38,716 nt of DNA, from NCBI GenBank assembly GCA_030592285.1, contig JAUVJU010000003.1, positions 1 through 38,716 of the forward strand. The letters run 5' to 3'. The notes beneath the pieces are model-generated. The model was not told the DNA's origin. It worked only from the letters and a program-made list of their open reading frames with translations, and did no database searches. This document shows positions 1 through 9,984 of this stretch, in pieces. Both the position numbers and the translations under genes were made by a program. The stretch comes from Caldifarciminota bacterium (GTDB lineage Bacteria > Hydrothermota > 32-111). Positions within the stretch are counted from its first letter, which is position 1. Each line of letters begins with the position of its first letter.

Positions 1-162
1 AAACTTGTTATTATATGTAAGAAAATATATTATGATGATGTGAATAATAAACATTTTCTGGATAAGACCATTGAAAAGAATTATCCTGAACAGGATTATC
101 ATAGATTCTATATTGGTGAAATAGAAAAGGTTTTAATTAAGGAACAGGAAAGAAAAAACTAA
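1..162 (+). CDS. C-terminal fragment of a probable flavin reductase-family protein (truncated by window start)
   Basis: Frame 1 is open from base 1 to TAA at 160-162: KLVIICKKIYYDDVNNKHFLDKTIEKNYPEQDYHRFYIGEIEKVLIKEQERKN; the DYHRFYIGEI stretch resembles the C-terminus of flavin reductase-like proteins. Confidence 0.5.
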   Translation, partial: KLVIICKKIYYDDVNNKHFLDKTIEKNYPEQDYHRFYIGEIEKVLIKEQERKN

Positions 163-246
163 AATAAATAACAGTAAAGAGATTATTGCTACAAAAATTT
201 TTAACCACATCACTTTCGTTTATTATAATCACAATTCCGAAAAAGA

Positions 247-270
247 GGGTACAGCACGCCGTGTCCCTAC
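247..270 (-). terminator. Imperfect GC-rich hairpin followed by T-rich run; possible terminator of the nfn-like operon or a small palindromic repeat remnant
   Basis: gggtacagcacgccgtgtccctac is an imperfect inverted repeat just past the stop of the 281..2080 gene; on the minus strand it is followed by tctttttc. Confidence 0.35.
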
Positions 271-280
271 AAAAAAAAAA

Positions 281-2080
281 TTATTTTTTATTTCTTAAAA
301 ATTCATCAATGGATTTTGCAGCTTGTTTTCCAGCACCCATTGCAGAAATTACCGTTGCTGCACCAGTTACAATGTCACCACCGCTCCACACCTTTTCTTT
401 TTTGGTTTTACCTGTTTTATCGTTTGCAATAATATAACCCCATTTATTAAGTGGCAGGTCAGGTGTTGAATCAAGAATAATAGGATTGGGACCTGCACCA
501 ATGGCAATAACAGCCATATCAAAGTCAAAAACAATATTGGAGCCATCAATGGGAATTGGTCTTCTTCTTCCTGATTGATCGGGTTCGCCAAGACGCATAC
601 GAATACACTCAATTTCTGTAATAAAACCCTTGTCATTGCCAATATATTTTATTGGATTTGTAAGAAATTCAAATTTAACACCTTCTTCAACAGCATGATG
701 AATTTCTTCATTTCTTGCAGGCATTTCTTTTTCACTTCTTCTATAAATAACAACGGATTCTTCTGCACCCATTCTTAATGCGGTTCTTGCACAATCCATT
801 GTTACATTTCCTCCTCCCATAACAGCAACCTTTCTTGCTCTTGGGGCAGGAGTATCGTAATCGGGGAATTTATATGCCTGCATAAGATTAATACGCGTTA
901 AATATTCATTTGCACTAAATATATTATTGAGATTCTCTCCTTCAATATTCATAAAAATAGGGAGACCTGCTCCAACCGCAATAAAAATTGCATCAAACCC
1001 CATTTTATTTAGAAGCTCATCAACAGTATATAATTTACCAATAATACTGTTTAATATAATTTTAACACCGAGATTTTTAAGATAATTCATTTCACTTGTT
1101 ACAATTTTCTGCGGTAACCTGAAATCGGGAATTCCATAGGTTAATACGCCGCCCGGTTCATGCAATGCCTCAAAAATTGTAACCCCATGCCCTAATTGAA
1201 CAAGATCAGCAGCAACAGTTAGTCCAGCAGGACCAGACCCAACAATAGCAACTTTTTTATTTGTAGGTTTTTTCTTGGGAGGAATTTCTACTGCATTTGT
1301 GTTTCTTTCAAAATCAGCAACAAATCTTTCCAATCGGCCAATAGCAACGGGTTCATCATAAAGACCCAATATACATTTTGCTTCACATTGTGTCTCCTGT
1401 GGACAGACTCTTCCAGTAATAGCAGGGAGTGCATTGGTTTCTTTGATCTTTCTTGCTGCTTCAACAAATTTCTCTTCATGTACTAAACGGATAAATTCTG
1501 GAATATCAATAGCAACAGGACATCCTTCTATACATTTTGGATTAGTGCATTGCATGCATCTGCTTGCTTCAATTACTGCTAATTCGGATGAATATCCATA
1601 AGGAACTTCATTAAAATTGAAAATTCTTAATTTTGGATCCTGCTCAATCATATCCTGTCTGGGAATTTTAATTTTTATTATTTTCTCATCCCTTTTTGTA
1701 AGTCCATGCCATGTACATCCATATTTTGTGCAGATATAGAAAGGAATCAATTTTGAAAAGGCAGATACAATAAACTCAGCCACTTCTGGTGTCTTGCAAT
1801 CATCACATGGATGATCTTTTACTAATAAGCTATTCTTACAATGTGGACAGATCACATCATCAAGAATATCACCTTCCTTTAATGGAAGGTCAGATTCAAC
1901 TTCAAAAATATTTAAATAAGGACTCAAATTTAAATATCCGCTTTTTCCTTTATATATTATATTAATGTGAATATATTTATCTTCTTTCTTTTCAATATTC
2001 AGCGTTTTTTTACAATGTGGACAATATAAATGTAGATAAGACCCATATTTAATATATTTTGGCTCTATTTGATTAAACAT
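281..2080 (-). CDS. NfnB/NfnL-like (GltA-type) NAD(P)-dependent oxidoreductase with N-terminal CXXC-rich zinc-ribbon extension
   Basis: CMQCTNPKCIEGCP and CPQETQCEAKC [4Fe-4S] motifs, GSGPAGLTVAADL and GGGNVTMDCART dinucleotide-binding motifs; N-terminal ~150 aa with CPHC, CPHC, CDDC, CTKYGC. Confidence 0.88.
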   Translation of the reverse strand: MFNQIEPKYIKYGSYLHLYCPHCKKTLNIEKKEDKYIHINIIYKGKSGYLNLSPYLNIFEVESDLPLKEGDILDDVICPHCKNSLLVKDHPCDDCKTPEVAEFIVSAFSKLIPFYICTKYGCTWHGLTKRDEKIIKIKIPRQDMIEQDPKLRIFNFNEVPYGYSSELAVIEASRCMQCTNPKCIEGCPVAIDIPEFIRLVHEEKFVEAARKIKETNALPAITGRVCPQETQCEAKCILGLYDEPVAIGRLERFVADFERNTNAVEIPPKKKPTNKKVAIVGSGPAGLTVAADLVQLGHGVTIFEALHEPGGVLTYGIPDFRLPQKIVTSEMNYLKNLGVKIILNSIIGKLYTVDELLNKMGFDAIFIAVGAGLPIFMNIEGENLNNIFSANEYLTRINLMQAYKFPDYDTPAPRARKVAVMGGGNVTMDCARTALRMGAEESVVIYRRSEKEMPARNEEIHHAVEEGVKFEFLTNPIKYIGNDKGFITEIECIRMRLGEPDQSGRRRPIPIDGSNIVFDFDMAVIAIGAGPNPIILDSTPDLPLNKWGYIIANDKTGKTKKEKVWSGGDIVTGAATVISAMGAGKQAAKSIDEFLRNKK

Positions 2081-2092
2081 AAAGGGTTTCTC

Positions 2093-2923
2093 CTATTTTA
2101 TAGATTTAAAGAGGGATATTCTTTCGTCTTCCAAATAAGTTGTCTGTCTTTTCAATAAAAGTGGAAAATCAACCTTATGACCATCAAATTGAGGACCATG
2201 TACACAGGCAAACCTTGTTTTTCCATCAATAGAAACGCGGCAGGCACCGCACATACCTGTTCCATCAACCATAATGGGATTTAAACTTACCATTGTTTTC
2301 ATATTAAAGGTTTTGGTGATTTTGCAGCATGCCTCCATCATAACAACGGGACCTATTGCAATAACCATTTCATAATTTGCCGCATTTTCTTCTAATTCTT
2401 TTTGAAGTATTTGAGTAACAAATCCATGATGCCCCTCGGTTCCGTCATCGGTGCAGACAAATGTTTTTTCGGAAAAATCTTCCATTTCCTGTTTCATAAT
2501 AAGATATGACTGTGTTTTGGCACCAACAATGCTAATAACTTTATTTCCTGCACTTTGATATCCCTTAGCAATATGATGAAGAACAGCAATCCCTGTTCCG
2601 CCTCCTACAGCAAGGATTTTTTTGTTATATTTTTTAATATCAACAGGAGTTCCAAGAGGTCCAACCAAATCCTTAATAAAAGCACCCTTTTCAAGGGATG
2701 CAAGAAGAGCGGTTGTTTTGCCAATGATCTGAAAAACAAGAGTAATTGTACCGGCTACCTCATCATTGTCAGCAATAGTAAGAGGAATTCTTTCTCCTTT
2801 ATCATTGACCCTAACTATTACAAATTCTCCTGGCTGACATTTTTTTGCAATTTCTGCTGCCTCTATACGAATATTAATAATTGTATTTCTGGCATATGAT
2901 TTTTTATTTAATATTTCATACAT
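2093..2923 (-). CDS. NfnA/SudB-like FAD/[2Fe-2S] ferredoxin-NADP reductase subunit (ORF extends to 2947; MYEILNKK start preferred)
   Basis: GGGTGIAVLHHIAKG, IGPVVMMEAC, and C-terminal MCGACRVSIDGKTRFACVHGPQFDGH [2Fe-2S] motif; adjacent to NfnB-like gene. Confidence 0.85.
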   Translation of the reverse strand: MYEILNKKSYARNTIINIRIEAAEIAKKCQPGEFVIVRVNDKGERIPLTIADNDEVAGTITLVFQIIGKTTALLASLEKGAFIKDLVGPLGTPVDIKKYNKKILAVGGGTGIAVLHHIAKGYQSAGNKVISIVGAKTQSYLIMKQEMEDFSEKTFVCTDDGTEGHHGFVTQILQKELEENAANYEMVIAIGPVVMMEACCKITKTFNMKTMVSLNPIMVDGTGMCGACRVSIDGKTRFACVHGPQFDGHKVDFPLLLKRQTTYLEDERISLFKSIK

Positions 2924-2927
2924 AATA

Positions 2928-3803
2928 TCACCACTCATTACTGTCATCTAAGACAATTGTATTTTCATCTTCAGCACTGATTCCATGCCATTTACATCCG
3001 GGTTTTGTGCAAAAAAAGAAATCAACAAGTTTTGAACTTGTAGTAACAAGAATGTGAGCGATTCTACTATCACAATCAGGACACTTCTCATCTTCAATTA
3101 ATGTATGCTTACAATGGGGACATGAAATATCTTTAATTCCGTCATTTTTTTCCGGAAGGTGGATTGTTGATTTGTGATTATAAACATTCAGATATGGACT
3201 TAAATGCAAAATACCTTTTTCATTGTTTGTGTTTATTACATCAGCTTCTAAAAAATTATCCTTATTTAATGTATGCTTACAATGAGGACAATATGTATAG
3301 AGAAAAGTTCCATGTTTAAGAACCTCTTTCTTTTCTATACGAACAATATTTTTCTTTTCCAACATTTCTTCTAATTCTTTGAAACACTTTTTATCATAAT
3401 TCGTTACATTACTTAATGCACTACTATCATAAAATAATTTGAGGGCAACATCAATTTTATTAAACTCAATCATATGATTGATGCAACTTTCCTTTGAACA
3501 AAACTTTACTTTTCCACCCTCATTTAATGTAAGTTCCACCATATTGCTATTACACTCTTCACATTTCAAGTCAGATACCAAGGAAGCATTACAGGATGGA
3601 CATAAAAAGTCCGCACATTTTTTTTCAGGGACATTAATGTCGGAATCATATTTATGACTTTCATAAACAGCACTAAGCCATATATTCCCCAAATTAGAAT
3701 CTGTCCTTATTTTCATTTTAATACTTGGTTTTTCATCTATTATATGATTGTCATCCATAAGAGATACATAACATTTAGGACATTTTAATTTTAAGTATAT
3801 CAA
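2928..3803 (-). CDS. Protein of two tandem CXXC-rich zinc-ribbon modules, homologous to the N-terminal extension of the 281..2080 protein
   Basis: Half 1: CPKC, CPSC, CEEC, CSKESC. Half 2: CPHC, CPHC, CPDC, CTKPGC, plus LHLSPYLNVY / CKWHGIS matching LNLSPYLNIF / CTWHGLT. TTG start preceded by aaggagg. Confidence 0.75.
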   Translation of the reverse strand: MIYLKLKCPKCYVSLMDDNHIIDEKPSIKMKIRTDSNLGNIWLSAVYESHKYDSDINVPEKKCADFLCPSCNASLVSDLKCEECNSNMVELTLNEGGKVKFCSKESCINHMIEFNKIDVALKLFYDSSALSNVTNYDKKCFKELEEMLEKKNIVRIEKKEVLKHGTFLYTYCPHCKHTLNKDNFLEADVINTNNEKGILHLSPYLNVYNHKSTIHLPEKNDGIKDISCPHCKHTLIEDEKCPDCDSRIAHILVTTSSKLVDFFFCTKPGCKWHGISAEDENTIVLDDSNEW

Positions 3804-3985
3804 ACAGGCCTCCTTTTTTTTGGAAATTCTATATTATATATTTAATCATGTCAAGGTAGTTTTTTATAAATTAATAAAAAATAAAACAAAGTAAAAAATA
3901 GTAATTTGAATATAAAAACACAATAGTTAACTTGGTATTGTAAAACAAATAAAAAAGATATATACTTTAAGGTTAAAAAAAGATT

Positions 3986-4804
3986 ATGATTTATTTAATA
4001 TTAAGTATTTTAATGGCAGTGATAATAGTAAATATGCTGAAATATTATCAGCATAAGTTTTCTGCATCAATACTAATTGTGTTTATGGCAAATTATTTTA
4101 CTGCAGCATTACTGAGTTATTTATTATATCCCTTTTCATTTAAAACCCTTTATGCATTTGATTATATTTCCGGTATTATGATAGGAACACTATTTCTCAT
4201 AAATTTTCTTGTATTGCAGAAAAACATAAGAGAAAATGGAATGTCGCTTAGTATAGCAATTATGAGAGTATCTTTGATAATTCCAATTGTTGCCTCTCAT
4301 TTTATATTTAAAGAATTGATTTATATACACAATAAAATTGGTATTCTTCTAATTATTGCAACATTTGTATTTTTGGGAAAAATGAAAAATAAAACAGGGT
4401 TTCTTTTTCTTATTATGCTTTTTTTTCTTACGGGTATCTCCGATTTTGGCATGAAGGTTTATGAATTTTACGGAAAAAATACAATTAATACATATCTTTT
4501 CTTTCTATTTTCTTCTGCACTCATACTTAATATCATTATTGTAATTGTTAGAAAAATAAAATTCAATAAGAATGCTTTCTATTTTGGATTATTACTCGGT
4601 GTACCCAATTTATTAACAAGTTATTTTTTCATGAAATCATTAATAAATGTTCCTGCAGTTATTGCATATCCAATGCTTGGAGCGGGAATAACCATTTTCT
4701 CCATTTTAACAGATAAATTTATCTGGCATTCAAAAATATCCAGAACTCAGATAGCTTTTCTTATAGTACTTATTTTTGGAATTATTCTTATCAATATCAG
4801 GTAG
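3986..4804 (+). CDS. EamA/DMT-superfamily-like membrane transporter
   Basis: About ten hydrophobic segments over 272 aa with DMT-like layout. Confidence 0.6.
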   Translation: MIYLILSILMAVIIVNMLKYYQHKFSASILIVFMANYFTAALLSYLLYPFSFKTLYAFDYISGIMIGTLFLINFLVLQKNIRENGMSLSIAIMRVSLIIPIVASHFIFKELIYIHNKIGILLIIATFVFLGKMKNKTGFLFLIMLFFLTGISDFGMKVYEFYGKNTINTYLFFLFSSALILNIIIVIVRKIKFNKNAFYFGLLLGVPNLLTSYFFMKSLINVPAVIAYPMLGAGITIFSILTDKFIWHSKISRTQIAFLIVLIFGIILINIR

Positions 4805-4842
4805 CCCTTGAAAAATTCATTAAGTTTGATAAAATATATAAT

Positions 4843-5736
4843 ATGAACAATCTATTATCAATTATTATTAATGACATAATTCAAAATCATTCATTGATTA
4901 TTAAGATTATTATTTCAATTCTACTTATACTTCTATCATGGCTTACAAAACGAATCATTTTGTCAGCAATAATGAGAAGAACTGAAGATGTATATAGAAG
5001 GTATTCAGCAAGAAAATCAATTAATAACACCATATCATTTATTACGGTATTTTCCCTTTTCTGGCTATGGTTTGCAGGGATTCGGTCAATGGCAACATAT
5101 TTGGGATTATTATCTGCAGGTATTGCAATTGCTCTAAAGGATTTCATTATTAATCTTGCGGGCTGGTTTTTCATTATCTGGAGAAAGCCATTTGATGTTG
5201 GTGACAGAATTGAAATAGGGGATAAAAAGGGTGATATAATTGATATTAGAATATTTGAATTTTCAATGTTAGAGGTGGGAAGCCGAATTGATGCAGAACA
5301 GAGTACAGGAAGAGTGCTGCATATTCCCAATGGGCAAATTCTTTCTAAACCATTAGCAAACTATAATAGAGAATTTGATCATATATGGAATGAGATCCCC
5401 GTAACAATCACATTTGAAAGCAATTGGAAAAAAGCAAAAAAAATGCTTTTTGAAATAGGAGAAAGACATTCTTCGCACTTAAATGAAACAGCAAGAAAAA
5501 GTATTAAGGCGGCTTCAAAAAAATTCCTTATCTATTACTCATCTCTTACTCCAACTGTTTATATAAAAACAAAGGACTACGGAATTATTCTAACCTTAAG
5601 ATATTTATGCAAACCAAAAGAAATCCGCCCATCTGAAAGTGAAATATGGGAAGAATTACTGGGAGAAATTGAAAAAACAAAAGATATTGAATTTGCCTAT
5701 CCTACATATAGAATCACAAAAAAGGAGAAAAAATGA
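4843..5736 (+). CDS. Mechanosensitive ion channel, MscS family
   Basis: LGLLSAGIAIALKDFIINLAGWFFIIWRKPFDVGDRIEIGDKKGDIIDI is characteristic of the MscS pore helix and beta domain. Confidence 0.9.
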   Translation: MNNLLSIIINDIIQNHSLIIKIIISILLILLSWLTKRIILSAIMRRTEDVYRRYSARKSINNTISFITVFSLFWLWFAGIRSMATYLGLLSAGIAIALKDFIINLAGWFFIIWRKPFDVGDRIEIGDKKGDIIDIRIFEFSMLEVGSRIDAEQSTGRVLHIPNGQILSKPLANYNREFDHIWNEIPVTITFESNWKKAKKMLFEIGERHSSHLNETARKSIKAASKKFLIYYSSLTPTVYIKTKDYGIILTLRYLCKPKEIRPSESEIWEELLGEIEKTKDIEFAYPTYRITKKEKK

Positions 5737-5808
5737 GAAAAACGGCAATACTTGTTCGTTTATAAAACAATATTGACAAGTTGCAAATAAAGGTATATTA
5801 TGGCACAT

Positions 5809-6855
5809 ATGGCAAATAAGGAAGACAAAGAAGTTCTGGAAATTCTGGAATTATGTAAATCGCTTGATGAGAAATCATATATCATATATAATGGGTTTTC
5901 AACGCTTTTCAAAAACGAAAGATCAGCACCGTTTTGGGATGAAATGGCAACATATAAACATGATCATATAAAGTCATGGGATACATTAATTGAATTATCA
6001 AAATTGAATATTATTCCCCAAATATATGAAAACCCCAATGAAGTAAAAAAGAATCTGATTAATATAAGAGAACGCATAGAAGATCTTTTACCAGAATCTA
6101 TTAATATTAATGATGATAGAGCATTTATTATTGCATGTAGATTAGAGTTTTATTTAATTCACCCTGCACTAGAATCATTAATGGGTTATATTAAGAACAT
6201 TCCATTTGAAGGGCTTGCAATGCTAAGCTATGAAAAACATATTGATGATTTTTTTAATGGCATTGAGTCATTTTCACATTATTCTCCGGAATTGCAATTA
6301 TTGTCAGAAGTTATAAAGGTATTATGGCAGAAAAATAAACATTTAGCAAAACAAAGCAGCAATGACACGCTAACAGGAATATTTAATAGAAGGGGCTTTG
6401 TTAATGCAATTACACCATTAACAATGTCTGCAATGGCAAGAAGGCAGAAAACAGGAATAATGATGCTTGATGTTGATAATTTTAAGAATATAAATGATCT
6501 GTTTGGACATAGTTATGGAGATAGGGTTTTGATGTTTATAGCTGATATTATAAGAAAATCCATTCGCACATTTGATGTAGTTGCAAGATATGGAGGAGAT
6601 GAATTTGTTGTTTTCATATCTCCATGTGAAGAGGAATTAATTTATGATATGGCGGATAATATAAGACAAACAATTAATTCTACAAGCGAAAAGGGAAAAA
6701 AGGTCACAATAAGCATTGGAGTAGAATGCAGGAAGGTAGAAGACAGTCCACGTATTCATATAGATGATTCTATAAAAGTTGCTGATAAATATCTTTATGT
6801 TGCCAAAAACAATGGTAAAAACAAGGTTATTTCTATCAATCATTTACCAAAATAA
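5809..6855 (+). CDS. Diguanylate cyclase (GGDEF) with N-terminal helical, possibly ferritin/rubrerythrin-like domain (ORF also opens at 5800)
   Basis: DTLTGIFNRRGF ... RYGGDEFVVFIS intact GGDEF; N-terminus LDEKSYIIYNGFSTLFKNE..FWDEMATYKHDHIKSW resembles a ferritin-like helical bundle. Confidence 0.82.
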   Translation: MANKEDKEVLEILELCKSLDEKSYIIYNGFSTLFKNERSAPFWDEMATYKHDHIKSWDTLIELSKLNIIPQIYENPNEVKKNLINIRERIEDLLPESININDDRAFIIACRLEFYLIHPALESLMGYIKNIPFEGLAMLSYEKHIDDFFNGIESFSHYSPELQLLSEVIKVLWQKNKHLAKQSSNDTLTGIFNRRGFVNAITPLTMSAMARRQKTGIMMLDVDNFKNINDLFGHSYGDRVLMFIADIIRKSIRTFDVVARYGGDEFVVFISPCEEELIYDMADNIRQTINSTSEKGKKVTISIGVECRKVEDSPRIHIDDSIKVADKYLYVAKNNGKNKVISINHLPK

Positions 6856-6921
6856 AAGCTTATTTCCATTCATGTAATAAACAACTTGTTAAAAAAACTA
6901 CTTTATGTTAATATTGATATT

Positions 6922-7521
6922 ATGAAAATCTATATAAAAAAATTTATACTATTATTTATTATATCCTTTCTACTAATTTCCTGTAATAAATCAAACATGG
7001 AAGTACAGGAAATTACAAAAAGCAATGATTATATAAAATTAGCAAAGTGGATAACAGGAATATATAGTAATAGCACAAATGAAATACATTTAACAATGCA
7101 TCCAATATGGCAAAACAAAAATGATGGATTCTGGATCTATATGGAACAATCATTTACTAAAAATAACAAACCAATTATTCAACACATATATCAATTAATA
7201 GAATTAAAAGATGGTCTTTATGAAATGGCAGTATATGAAATACCATTAAAAAGTAGATTTATTGGCTGCTGGAAAAAAGAACATCCATTAGAAACATTAA
7301 ATCCCGATTTATTAATACAAAAAACAGATTGTACAATTATTATTAAAAGAAAATGTCAATTAATATTTGAAGGCAATACTATTGAAAATGATTGTAAAGA
7401 TAGTCAGAATATTTCTGAAATGATCATTACAAAAAAATCAATAAAGATATTGATTCAAGAACCTAAAAAAGTGGATCCCCACAAATATTTAGTATTTAAA
7501 AAGGGAACAATAGATGAATAA
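6922..7521 (+). CDS. CpcT/CpeT-family-like lipoprotein (ORF track TTG start at 6886; ATG 6922 preferred)
   Basis: MKIYIKKFILLFIISFLLISC lipobox; LAKWITGIYSN...IHLTMHPIW....GFWIYMEQS...IQHIYQLIELKDGLYEMAVYEIP...GCWK..PLETLNPDLLIQKTDC matches the CpeT/CpcT pattern. Confidence 0.7.
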   Translation: MKIYIKKFILLFIISFLLISCNKSNMEVQEITKSNDYIKLAKWITGIYSNSTNEIHLTMHPIWQNKNDGFWIYMEQSFTKNNKPIIQHIYQLIELKDGLYEMAVYEIPLKSRFIGCWKKEHPLETLNPDLLIQKTDCTIIIKRKCQLIFEGNTIENDCKDSQNISEMIITKKSIKILIQEPKKVDPHKYLVFKKGTIDE

Positions 7522-8200
7522 ACGACTTATAGCAATTATTGATGATGAAAGTGATATTAGAGAATTATTAACCGTAAATCTGAAAAAGAATGGATTTGAT
7601 TCGGTTGAATTTGAAAATAGCAATGGTTTTTATGAATATCTGGAAAACAGAGATGTATCTTTAATAATTTTAGATCTAATGCTTCCCAATGAAGATGGCT
7701 TTGAGATTTGTAAGAATCTTAAAAACAATCAATACACAAAAAAGATTCCTATAATTATGCTTACTGCAAAAGTTGATGAAACAGATAAAATTATTGGACT
7801 TGAACTGGGAGCAGATGATTATATAACAAAACCATTTTCCCCAAAAGAATTAATTGCAAGGGTTAAAGCTGTACTGAGAAGAATGGATAATAAAAAAGAA
7901 GAAGAGAAAATCATCAAAATTGGTGAAGATATTATCATTAATACAGAAATGCATGAAGTTTATACAAAAAATGAGAAAATTGAATTAACCGCAACAGAAT
8001 ATAATATTTTGCTAATATTATCAAAACGCAAGGGCTGGGTATTTTCACGAAAGCAAATACTTGATATGTTATGGGGAAGCGAAAAATATGTAACCGCAAG
8101 AACGGTAGATGTTCATATAAAGCATTTAAGAGAAAAGCTTAAAAAGGCGGGAAAATATATCAAAAATGTACATAGTGTAGGATATAAGGTGTCAGAATGA
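7514..8200 (+). CDS. phoB: PhoB/PhoP-like OmpR-family response regulator
   Basis: Receiver motifs IDDE, LDLMLPNEDG, MLTAK, GADDYITKPFSPKEL; C-terminal winged helix TARTVDVHIKHLREKL; next to HK and pst genes. Confidence 0.85.
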   Translation: MNKRLIAIIDDESDIRELLTVNLKKNGFDSVEFENSNGFYEYLENRDVSLIILDLMLPNEDGFEICKNLKNNQYTKKIPIIMLTAKVDETDKIIGLELGADDYITKPFSPKELIARVKAVLRRMDNKKEEEKIIKIGEDIIINTEMHEVYTKNEKIELTATEYNILLILSKRKGWVFSRKQILDMLWGSEKYVTARTVDVHIKHLREKLKKAGKYIKNVHSVGYKVSE

Positions 8201-9930
8201 GGAATTCATTGTTTTTCCGTTTTTTCATGTTTTTTCTTATTATTATTTGTATATTTTCAACAATTGTTTTTTTATTTTCATATAATTATGTAAAAGATCA
8301 ATTCATAATAAATATTAAGCATGATCTTGAAAATATTTCTGTTTTACTTCAAGCACATATAAACAATTATTCCTATATGGATATATCTAATTTGGATGAG
8401 TATATAAAAGAAACCGGGAAAAACATTCATAGAAGAATAACAATTATTAATATTAATGGAAAAGTTATAGCGGACTCGGACAAAAATCCTTTATTAATGG
8501 AAAACCATGCAAATAGACCGGAATTTCAACAGGCATTGAAATATGGAATAGGAACATCAAGACGATTTTCAGAAACATTGAATATTGAAATGTTATATAT
8601 AGCCGTTCCATATGGAAAAGATGATGCTATAAAAGGAATAATAAGAACATCCCTGCCGGCAAAAGAGATTTCATTATTATATCAGAATATTATAATAAAA
8701 ATTATAATAATTAATATAATTCTTATTTTATTATCATTAATAGCAGCAGTGCTTTTTGCAAGATCTTTTACTAAACCCATAAAAGAGTTAATAAAGGCAT
8801 CCCATGCCGTATCAGAAGGAAATTTTGATATAAGTGTTTTTCCTGAGTCAAATTCTGAAATAAATGAATTATCTATTGGTTTTAATAATATGGTTAAGAA
8901 GATCAATGATCTTTTTAATGAAAAATCAAAACAAAAGGAATTGCAGAAAAAAATCCTTTCTTCCATTGAAGATGCAGTAATGCTCATAAATAAGGATGAT
9001 GAAGTTATTATGAGCAATAAGAAATGCAAGGAGATATTTGGATACAAAGAGGATGGGTTTAAATACTTTAAAAAAGTGAAAAACCATGATTTGTTACAGA
9101 TAATAAATAATATAAAACAAAAGAAAGACAATTATGAAGAAGAAATTATATTTGAAAAGGAATATTATCATATTAAAGGTGTTTATATAAAAAACACACA
9201 AGAAATTATAATAATGCTTTATGATATTAGTAAAATAAAGGATATTGATAATATAAAGAAAGAGTTAATTCAAAATGTATCACATGAATTACGCACACCA
9301 CTAACGGCAATAAAGGGATTTTTGGAAACCATAAAGGATGAACAATCAAAAGAAAACAAAAGATATGTACATATTATGCAGAAACATACACAAAGATTAA
9401 TTAGGATTGTTAAAAATTTATTAATTCTCTCATCTATTGAAGAAAAACATTATGAAAATCAAATAAAAGAAATAGATTTGATTGAATTCATTAAAAATGA
9501 AATTGCAATATTTAAAAACATTGCCCGGCAAAAGGGAATAGAATTGATATTTACACCATCAATTAAGAAAGCAATCATTGATACTGATCCCTTTAAATTG
9601 GAGCAGATCATTATAAACCTAGTGGAAAATGCTATTAAATATACAAAGCGGGGGAAAATAGAAATCAAAATTGAAGAAAGTACCAATAATATTAAAATAT
9701 GTATTATAGATACAGGAATAGGAATACCACAAGATAAAATAGAACATATTTTTAATAGATTTTATGTGATTGATAGATCCCGTTCAAGGGAAAGCGGTGG
9801 GACAGGGTTAGGATTATCTATAGTAAAAAGGCTTATAAATCTTATAAATGGAACAATAACAGTTGAATCGGAAATAGGCAAGGGCAGCATCTTTATTGTG
9901 AAATTACCATTAAAAACATCTGTAAAGTAG
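8197..9930 (+). CDS. phoR: PhoR-like sensor histidine kinase (HAMP, PAS-like, HisKA, HATPase)
   Basis: QNVSHELRTPLTAIKGFLETI H-box; NLVENAIKYT N-box; DTGIGIP, GGTGLGLSIVKRL; overlaps phoB-like stop by 4 nt. Confidence 0.87.
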   Translation: MRNSLFFRFFMFFLIIICIFSTIVFLFSYNYVKDQFIINIKHDLENISVLLQAHINNYSYMDISNLDEYIKETGKNIHRRITIININGKVIADSDKNPLLMENHANRPEFQQALKYGIGTSRRFSETLNIEMLYIAVPYGKDDAIKGIIRTSLPAKEISLLYQNIIIKIIIINIILILLSLIAAVLFARSFTKPIKELIKASHAVSEGNFDISVFPESNSEINELSIGFNNMVKKINDLFNEKSKQKELQKKILSSIEDAVMLINKDDEVIMSNKKCKEIFGYKEDGFKYFKKVKNHDLLQIINNIKQKKDNYEEEIIFEKEYYHIKGVYIKNTQEIIIMLYDISKIKDIDNIKKELIQNVSHELRTPLTAIKGFLETIKDEQSKENKRYVHIMQKHTQRLIRIVKNLLILSSIEEKHYENQIKEIDLIEFIKNEIAIFKNIARQKGIELIFTPSIKKAIIDTDPFKLEQIIINLVENAIKYTKRGKIEIKIEESTNNIKICIIDTGIGIPQDKIEHIFNRFYVIDRSRSRESGGTGLGLSIVKRLINLINGTITVESEIGKGSIFIVKLPLKTSVK

Positions 9931-9945
9931 TTAAATACTAATTTC

Positions 9946-9984
9946 TTAACAAATTTTTAACATTTTATTCATACCAAATTAACT
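9946..9984 (+). promoter_or_regulatory. Pho-box-like array: TTAACA-n5-TTAACA-n5-TTCATA-n5-TTAACT, followed by TATAAT at 10007-10012
   Basis: Four hexamers starting at 9946, 9957, 9968 and 9979, exact 11-bp period, upstream of the porin/pst genes and downstream of phoBR-like genes. Confidence 0.7.

Noticed and set aside
247-270. Possible REP/MITE fragment gtagggacacggcgtgctgtaccc
   Set aside because: Only one copy visible here and its position after the operon end is explained by a terminator; kept as a low-confidence terminator
186-778. Small ORFs overlapping the NfnB-like gene (186..437 +, 367..642 -, 575..778 +)
   Set aside because: Lie wholly or mostly within or antisense to a strongly supported CDS; low-complexity translations typical of AT-rich shadow frames
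5731-5763. 10-codon ORF MRKTAILVRL overlapping the MscS stop (ATGA) with an upstream ggag
   Set aside because: Could be a coupled mini-ORF or a truncated gene start, but too short to support without conservation data
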